Assembly (NCBI GenBank): GCA_946480345.1
Contig: CAMLJR010000009.1
Location: 1-33,375 of the forward strand
From: an uncultured Spongiibacteraceae bacterium
GTDB taxonomy: Bacteria > Pseudomonadota > Gammaproteobacteria > Pseudomonadales > CAMLJR01
Direction of reading: 5' to 3'
Length of the DNA stretch: 33,375 bases
This document shows, piece after piece, positions 28,020 to 33,375 of this stretch (position 1 is its first letter; each line of letters starts with the position of its first letter). The position numbers and the translations under genes were made by a program. A model generated the notes under the pieces. That model saw nothing but the letters and a program-made list of their open reading frames with translations. It did no database searches and was not told where the DNA came from.

Positions 28020-29016
28020 CGCTCGCTCCCGCGTTGCGCACCGCTTGCTGATGCAGCAACCAGCAGCGACTTTGATGTGCGCAGTCATCACCCGCTTCAG
28101 CGATGAAAGTGGGCACCGCATGTTCCGCGCAAATGCGCATCGCGTCACCGCAGCGCGGATAAAAACCGCAGCCGGGAGGCGGCGTTGTTAAATCCGGTGG
28201 CGAGCCCGCTATTGCTTTCAGCGCCGCGCCGCGCGGTCCGGGTAACGCCGCGCGCAACGCGCGCGTGTACGGATGGGCTGCACGATTGAAAATTGCATCA
28301 AGGCTACCCTGCTCGACGATCTGCCCCGCATACATCACCGCAACGCGATCGGCTAGCTGGCTCACGATGCCAAGGTCATGCGTAATCAACAGCAACGCCA
28401 TATCGGACTCACTGCGCAATTCGCGTAACAGCGCCAGCACTTCCACCTGCACCGTGACATCGAGCGCGGTGGTCGGCTCGTCCGCAATGAGCAACGCCGG
28501 TTCGCATGCGACCGCCATCGCAATCATCGCGCGCTGCAACATGCCGCCGGAAAATTCGAACGGATATTGCTTTGCGCGCGAGGTCGATTGCGAAATTCGC
28601 ATACGATCGAGTAAACGCACCGCTTGTTGACGCGCACTGCGCCAATCGATGCCGCGATGCGCGATTAATACTTCCGCGATCTGATCACCGATACGCATCG
28701 ATGGATTGAACGACGACATCGGATTTTGAAACACCATGCCGATCTGCGCGCCGCGCAATTCGCGCCAGCGCTTCTGGCCACTATCGTTCAAACGTTCGCC
28801 ACGGAAATACACGTCGCCCTGAGTGATACGTGCCGCCTGCGGCAGCAGACCGGCGATCGACATCGCGGTAATCGACTTCCCGGAACCCGATTCGCCAACC
28901 ACAGCGAGTGCTTCGCCCACGCGCAGCGATAAATCGACACCACGCAGCGCGTGCACGACATCAGCGCCGCTGCGAATATCGACGTGAAGATCGTTCAGCG
29001 CGAGTAATTCGCTCAT
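28012..29016 (-). CDS. oppD: Opp-type peptide ABC transporter, ATP-binding protein D
   Basis: The partner ATPase of OppF, 334 residues. Walker A is GESGSGKS, the Q-loop is MVFQNPMSSFNP, the ABC signature is FSGGMLQRAMIAMAV, Walker B is LLIADEPTTALD and the switch histidine is in ITHDLG. The oligopeptide-type C-terminal region is present, with cysteines in GCGFYPRCG, MRICAEH, DDCAHQ and RCW, an arrangement that binds an iron-sulfur cluster in some relatives. The ATG at 29016 overlaps the oppC stop as ATGA; the longer frame to 29166 runs inside oppC. Confidence 0.94.
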   Translation of the reverse strand: MSELLALNDLHVDIRSGADVVHALRGVDLSLRVGEALAVVGESGSGKSITAMSIAGLLPQAARITQGDVYFRGERLNDSGQKRWRELRGAQIGMVFQNPMSSFNPSMRIGDQIAEVLIAHRGIDWRSARQQAVRLLDRMRISQSTSRAKQYPFEFSGGMLQRAMIAMAVACEPALLIADEPTTALDVTVQVEVLALLRELRSESDMALLLITHDLGIVSQLADRVAVMYAGQIVEQGSLDAIFNRAAHPYTRALRAALPGPRGAALKAIAGSPPDLTTPPPGCGFYPRCGDAMRICAEHAVPTFIAEAGDDCAHQSRCWLLHQQAVRNAGASDA

Positions 29017-30413
29017 CGCAGATCCTTGATATCGAGCGCATCGCGCAATGCGTCGCCGAATAAATTGAACGCCAGCACCGTGACGCTGATACAAGCAGCC
29101 GGCAACAATAATTCGGCGGGATGCGACATCAAATGCGGCACGCCATCGTTGCTCATTGCACCCCACGACGTTGCCGGCGGCGTAACGCCCATACCGATGA
29201 ACGATAAAAATGCTTCGATAAAAATCGCATTCGGAATTGCGAACGTCAGCGCTACCAAAATCACACCGAGCATATTGGGCAACAAGTGCCGCGCGATGAT
29301 GTAAACGTTGCTCGCACCCGCTAATCGCGCAGCTTCGATATACGGTTCTTCGCGCAATTGCAGCACTTGACCGCGCACCAGCCGCGCCGACGCCGGCCAG
29401 CTCAAAATCACCAGCGCAATGACGAGCGGCAACACACCGCTCTCCCCGGGTCCGATACCGAACGCGATGCGCAGCAGAATCATGAACAATAAAAACGGAA
29501 GCGCGACAATGAAATCGGCAAACCGCATCATCCAGTGATCGACGGCGCCGCCGGCAAATCCCGCGACCGCGCCGTACATCAAGCCTAATGCGACGTATAG
29601 CAATGCGGCACTCACCGCGATCAGCAATGACACCCGTGCACCCTGCAGCAAACGCGCGAGCAGATCGCGGCCGAGATGGTCGGTGCCGAGCGGATGCGCC
29701 GGCAGCAGCACGCTATCGATGGATGTCTGCGCGGGATCAGCATCGGGTGGAATCAACTGCTGCAATTGTGCTTCGAGCCAGCTGACACCCGCTCGCGGTG
29801 TCACTTCAATCGTCGCGAAACGATCGCTGCTCGCGCTGCCATCGCTGGCGACCACGCTGTAAAAATATTTGCGCTGCCGCAATTGCAGGCCATCGTTGAA
29901 ACTGACCTGACCCGGCTGAGTGGTAAAACCGAGCGGCAAACCCAGATCGGCGCGCGTGGCAGGTGGTCGGGTATGGCGATAAATATCGTAGCGATACGCG
30001 CCGGGCACCGACTGCCATTGCAAGCGCACGCGCTCGGTGTTGGCTTCGAGAATTTGCAATTGCGCCGGCGCAACGAGTTCTGCGGCCGGCAATAATTCGG
30101 CATCAATCGCTACTGTAATCGGCGACGAATTATCGCTGCGTACCAGTACCGCGCGTTGAGCGGACATCGGTCCTTGTGCAGCGACGCCGAGTATCTGTTG
30201 CGCCGGATCAACCGGCCACAACATCGGACCGAACAACGCCGCCAACAACATCACTGCAATGACCAGCAATGACGCGAGTGCACGATTATCGCGACGCAAA
30301 CGCCGCCACACGTTCGACCAAAATGAGAACGACGGTTGCGCGGCACTTTCCAACGCTACGCGAGCTGGCGCTGGCTCGAATAACTCATCCGCGTAGTGCG
30401 CATTTTCGTTCAT
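29013..30413 (-). CDS. oppC: Opp-type ABC permease C with an inserted fibronectin type III-like domain
   Basis: 466 residues against about 300 for usual OppC. The first transmembrane helix is at about 46-64 (LASLLVIAVMLLAALFG). Residues 72-238 are an insertion facing the periplasm. Within it, 114-207 reads as an FN3 domain: APAQLQILE, then VRLQWQSVPGAYRYDIYR with the core tryptophan W133 and the tyrosine pattern, then RKYFYSVVASDG, then RFATIEVTP. The canonical core resumes with HPLGTDHLGRD at 240-250. Five further helices follow, with the ATPase-coupling EAA loop EAARLAGASNVYIIARHLLP at 360-379. The reading frame is continuous and all transport motifs are intact, so this is not a broken gene. 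It overlaps oppD by four bases and follows oppB by two. Confidence 0.93.
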   Translation of the reverse strand: MNENAHYADELFEPAPARVALESAAQPSFSFWSNVWRRLRRDNRALASLLVIAVMLLAALFGPMLWPVDPAQQILGVAAQGPMSAQRAVLVRSDNSSPITVAIDAELLPAAELVAPAQLQILEANTERVRLQWQSVPGAYRYDIYRHTRPPATRADLGLPLGFTTQPGQVSFNDGLQLRQRKYFYSVVASDGSASSDRFATIEVTPRAGVSWLEAQLQQLIPPDADPAQTSIDSVLLPAHPLGTDHLGRDLLARLLQGARVSLLIAVSAALLYVALGLMYGAVAGFAGGAVDHWMMRFADFIVALPFLLFMILLRIAFGIGPGESGVLPLVIALVILSWPASARLVRGQVLQLREEPYIEAARLAGASNVYIIARHLLPNMLGVILVALTFAIPNAIFIEAFLSFIGMGVTPPATSWGAMSNDGVPHLMSHPAELLLPAACISVTVLAFNLFGDALRDALDIKDLR

Positions 30414-30415
30414 CG

Positions 30416-31354
30416 TTATGAGCCTCCGACGCGAATGCGCGGATCGACGAACCCATAAAGAATGTCGACGACCAACACCATGAGTACGAGAAACGCGCCG
30501 TAAAAAACGGTGGTGCCCATGATTACGGTGTAATCGAGCTGCTGCACCGCTTCAACGAAATAACGACCGAGACCTGGAATCGCGAACATCAACTCGACAA
30601 CGAAGCCACCCGTGGTGACAGTCGCGATCGCCGGACCGAGTACGGTAATTACCGGCAGCACGGCATTGCGCAATTGATGCCGAAAGAAAATGCGCGCCGA
30701 CGATAACCCTTTCGCGCGCGCGGTGCGCAGATAATCGGCTTGCGCTACTTCGAGCAGATTCGCGCGCAGCAGCCGTGTCATATACGCCATCGTGCTCAAT
30801 CCAAGCACCCATGCCGGCAGTAAAATATGTTGCCAGCCGCCCCACCCCGCCACCGGCAATATCGATACGCCAAAAGAGCGATCCAGCGCGAGCAACCCCC
30901 ATTGCAATAGCGCCGCTATAACGAAGCCCGGCATCGATACCGCCAGGATCACCATCAGCATGATCAGATGATCCGGCCAGCGCTGCTGAAAATGCGCGGA
31001 TAGCGCGCCCCATACCACCGCGCCGACAACCGCGATGATCAGCGCGACAATGCCAAGCAACGCGGATACCGGAAAATGCTGGCGAATGATGTCGTTGACA
31101 TTTCGATTTTGCTGCGTGAATGAAATACCGAAATCGCCGCGCAGCATATTGCGCAAAAACAGCACGTATTGCGTTGCCAATGGACGATCGAGACCATATT
31201 TCGCGGCTAGATTTTTGCGAATTTCCGGTGTCGTCGCGCGCTCGCTACTCAGCGGATCGCCCGGCACGAAATGCATCGCGAAAAACGTCGCGGTCGCGAT
31301 GAACCAGATCGTGATGGCAGCGGACAATAATCGCTTCGTCATGTATCGCCACAT
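30416..31354 (-). CDS. oppB: Opp-type peptide ABC transporter, permease B
   Basis: 312 residues with six predicted membrane helices. The N-terminal helix and the following loop MHFVPGDPLSSER, then YGLDRPLATQYVLFL and GDFGISF, are the family signature. The ATPase-coupling EAA loop is present as ADYLRTARAKGLSSARIFFR near 215, followed by HQLRNAVLPVITVLG. It pairs with OppC to form the channel. The ATG at 31354 shares one base with the oppA stop; an ATG four codons later would also fit. No insertion like that of OppC is seen. Confidence 0.95.
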   Translation of the reverse strand: MWRYMTKRLLSAAITIWFIATATFFAMHFVPGDPLSSERATTPEIRKNLAAKYGLDRPLATQYVLFLRNMLRGDFGISFTQQNRNVNDIIRQHFPVSALLGIVALIIAVVGAVVWGALSAHFQQRWPDHLIMLMVILAVSMPGFVIAALLQWGLLALDRSFGVSILPVAGWGGWQHILLPAWVLGLSTMAYMTRLLRANLLEVAQADYLRTARAKGLSSARIFFRHQLRNAVLPVITVLGPAIATVTTGGFVVELMFAIPGLGRYFVEAVQQLDYTVIMGTTVFYGAFLVLMVLVVDILYGFVDPRIRVGGS

Positions 31355-32982
31355 TATTTTTTTACCGGCTCCATTTGTTTTACAGGCTCTACAAAGGCCG
31401 CCCGAAAATCGAGATCGCCGCCAAACATTGAACGCGCGACGCCACGCAAACGCGGATCGATTGCATAGATTTCAGTGCTTTCGAACAGTGGCAAAATCGG
31501 CACATCATCGATAACCATCTGCTGCATTCGCGCAAACAGCTGCATACGTTCGTGCTGATCGGTGCTCGATTGCGTGGCACGCACCAGCGCGTCGTACTCT
31601 GCATTGATATAGCGTCCGCGGTTATTATCGTTCCAGCTCGCCAGTAAATCGCCGAAGGTGATCGGATCATCGAAATCAGGAGACCATCCGGCCATGACAA
31701 TATCGAAATTGCCGGCATTCATTTTTTGAATCGTTTGTTTAAACACCTGAACATCAATGCGCACCGGAATACCGAGCGCGTTCTGCAATAACTGTTGTAG
31801 ATATTCTGCAATTTTCTTTTGAACAGGCGTCGAGCTAGTAAGCAATACCAGCGTTGGCCACTGCTGCACTCCGAGCTCCTGCTTCGCTATAGCCATTTCG
31901 CGGCGCGCAATCATCAGATTCTTCTGCGGTATAACGGGCGGAAATTCGTCGCGAAAGCGCCCCTGCAAACCTTTTACGCTAAGCGGAAACAACGAAACCG
32001 CAGGCACGCTCCCAGGCAATCCGACAATTTTATTGACCATCTGCTCGGAATCGAAAATTGCCTGTAGCGCGCGCCGCACATGCACATTGCGTGTAAAGCG
32101 GTCCTCGCGGAGATTAAATTCGAGAAAAAACAACAATCCCGTCGTCAGCAGCTGCATCGGTGCACCGCGCTCAGCCGCCAGTTGCAGTGTCGGGGCATCG
32201 AGTTGCGATAGCGCGATACTGCCTTCCTGAAACAAATTGAACGCACCATGTAAATTATCGGTGATGTATGGAATGTCGATTTCGTTCAGCCGAATTTTCT
32301 CGCGATTCCAGTACAGCGGATTTTTTTTCAGCGTGATGTGCGCGCCATGATCCCACCGCGCCAGCGTAAACGGGCCATTGAACAGCAGATCGTCGGCATC
32401 GGCTGCATAACGCTGACCGCGAGCACGATAAAAGTCCTCACGCAAAGGAAAATAGGTGGCGAAAGCCGCCAGCCCTAAAAAATACGGACAGGGGTTTTCG
32501 AATTTCACATCGAGCCGATAATCGCCCGATGCATTGACGCCGAGTTGCTCGACCGGTAATTCACCACGATTGATGCGCTCGGCGTTTTTTACCGGATACA
32601 TCAGAAATGCGTAGCGGCTGGCAGTCGCGGGTAATACCACCTGTCGCCACGCAAACACGAAATCGTGCGCGGTGACGGGTTTGTCATCGCTCCAGCGCGC
32701 ATCGCGGCGCAACCAGAACGTCGCACCGTCGGCGCGCAATTCCCAGCGTTCGGCTACTGCGGCAACCAGTTCGTTGCGGGCGTTGTATTGCAGCAATCCT
32801 TCCTGCAAATGGTTGAGTATCAATCCGCTGATATTGTCGGTCGCCTGCAAACTGTTCAGCGTCGGCGGTTCGGTTTTCAGCGCGATACGAATGCGCTGCG
32901 CGGCGATATCGACGCCGTCTTCGGCGAAGGCGACCAACGGAATCAGGAATGCGAGCGCGATATGAACGGCGATCCGATACAT
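31354..32982 (-). CDS. oppA: Opp-type periplasmic peptide-binding protein
   Basis: A family 5 extracellular solute-binding protein of about 542 residues from the ATG at 32982. Residues 1-20 are a signal peptide (cut after AFA) with no lipobox cysteine, so it should be soluble in the periplasm. The family signature covers [20 protein letters not shown] and [25 protein letters not shown] and [15 protein letters not shown] match the OppA/MppA type. The start is supported by the signal peptide; no good ribosome site is visible, and a frame opening at 33054 would destroy the signal. Peptide uptake is likely; the exact ligand, including muropeptides, cannot be read from sequence. Confidence 0.93.
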   Translation of the reverse strand: MYRIAVHIALAFLIPLVAFAEDGVDIAAQRIRIALKTEPPTLNSLQATDNISGLILNHLQEGLLQYNARNELVAAVAERWELRADGATFWLRRDARWSDDKPVTAHDFVFAWRQVVLPATASRYAFLMYPVKNAERINRGELPVEQLGVNASGDYRLDVKFENPCPYFLGLAAFATYFPLREDFYRARGQRYAADADDLLFNGPFTLARWDHGAHITLKKNPLYWNREKIRLNEIDIPYITDNLHGAFNLFQEGSIALSQLDAPTLQLAAERGAPMQLLTTGLLFFLEFNLREDRFTRNVHVRRALQAIFDSEQMVNKIVGLPGSVPAVSLFPLSVKGLQGRFRDEFPPVIPQKNLMIARREMAIAKQELGVQQWPTLVLLTSSTPVQKKIAEYLQQLLQNALGIPVRIDVQVFKQTIQKMNAGNFDIVMAGWSPDFDDPITFGDLLASWNDNNRGRYINAEYDALVRATQSSTDQHERMQLFARMQQMVIDDVPILPLFESTEIYAIDPRLRGVARSMFGGDLDFRAAFVEPVKQMEPVKK

Positions 32983-33020
32983 ATTTATTATTAAAACCCG
33001 CTCAGGATGCGCACTGATTT

Positions 33021-33043
33021 TTCTCTCCCCAAAGGCGAGAGGG
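33021..33043. repeat. Small hairpin repeat between oppA and mnmC
   Basis: CTCTCCCC (33023-33030) pairs with GGCGAGAG (33034-33041) around an AAA loop with one C-C mismatch; G-T pairs extend it. Short GAGAGGG/CCCTCTC hairpins of this look are dispersed in many gammaproteobacterial genomes. It lies in the divergent leader of both genes. Confidence 0.45.
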
Positions 33044-33079
33044 AACTTTATCATAGTGCCGCCAAGTTTGTTTCAAAAA

Positions 33080-33375
33080 ATGGATCAGAAAATCGCTATG
33101 CCCGATTCCGAAATCACCAGCCCCTGGCAAATGCCGCGAGCGCAACTGCAATGGAGCGAAACCGGCGAGCCGTTCTCAGCGGAATTCGGCGATATTTATT
33201 TTTCGCGCGGCGACGGGCTGGCGGAAACCGACTACGTGTTTCTGCAACAGAATCGATTAGCCGAACGTTGGCGCACGCTCGATCCGGAAGAGCCGGGTGT
33301 ATTCGTTATCGGCGAAACCGGCTTCGGCAGCGGCCTTAATTTTTTATGCGCGTGGCGTTTGTGGCGCAGCATCGC
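33080..33375 (+). CDS. mnmC: tRNA 5-methylaminomethyl-2-thiouridine biosynthesis protein MnmC, N-terminal part
   Basis: Only the first 98 codons are inside the window. The protein reads [20 protein letters not shown], then [15 protein letters not shown], then the SAM-binding motif [15 protein letters not shown], which matches the N-terminal methyltransferase domain of MnmC. MnmC completes the mnm5s2U wobble modification in tRNAs for Lys, Glu and Gln. Either the ATG at 33080 or the in-frame ATG at 33098 could be the start; neither has a good ribosome site. It diverges from oppA across about 97 bases. Confidence 0.88.
   Translation, partial: MDQKIAMPDSEITSPWQMPRAQLQWSETGEPFSAEFGDIYFSRGDGLAETDYVFLQQNRLAERWRTLDPEEPGVFVIGETGFGSGLNFLCAWRLWRSI

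Noticed and set aside
27240..32982. Microcin C-type YejABEF importer
   Set aside because: There are two separate ATPase genes and an OppA-like binding protein, whereas Yej systems have one fused ATPase.

Overview
The window reads as chromosomal DNA of a gammaproteobacterium. The gene order gyrA-serC-pheA-hisC-tyrA-aroA, with a divergent amidohydrolase-ubiG-mupP-yciK set beside gyrA, is the arrangement known from Pseudomonas and its relatives. The dusA-tal and response regulator-PilZ-mlaA cluster and the fadD-hrpA pair also recall Pseudomonas neighbourhoods. Unlike Pseudomonas, tyrA and aroA are separate genes here, so a related lineage (for example the Cellvibrionales or another Pseudomonadales-like group) is more likely. 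This placement rests on family recognition and gene order, not on a database search. Nearly all of the window is ordinary housekeeping DNA. I see no CRISPR array, no intact insertion sequence and no prophage.

Region by region. 1-7525 (minus): gyrA followed by a close-packed set for serine and aromatic amino acid synthesis (serC, pheA, hisC, tyrA, aroA; aroA is cut by the window edge). 7716-11252 (plus): an MtaD-type deaminase, the ubiquinone methyltransferase UbiG, the MurNAc-6-phosphate phosphatase MupP and the short-chain dehydrogenase YciK, closed by a terminator. 11331-12970 (minus): gltX and a tRNA-Ala(GGC) gene with its own near-consensus promoter. 13033-14046: an AT-richer stretch with a small secreted FN3-like protein and a long non-coding gap. 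14047-16488 (plus): dusA, tal and a TerB-like protein. 16485-18153 (minus): a STAS protein and a response regulator with a PP2C phosphatase domain, a likely partner-switching pair. 18368-18670 (plus): a PilZ protein and a strong shared terminator. 18740-25878 (minus): mlaA, hrpA, fadD and an unrecognised gene. 26109-27206 (plus): a periplasmic coiled-coil protein with an Ala/Pro linker. 27240-32982 (minus): a complete Opp-type peptide ABC importer in the order A-B-C-D-F with overlapping genes. 33080 to the end: the start of mnmC.

The most unusual item is the OppC-type permease. It is about 160 residues longer than its family and carries a fibronectin type III-like domain between its first transmembrane helix and the transport core. 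Other points of interest are the coiled-coil protein with an unrecognised C-terminal domain, the small secreted FN3-like protein, an MlaA without a lipobox cysteine, a GyrA box with Met in place of the last basic residue, and a short OppF without the usual C-terminal extension.
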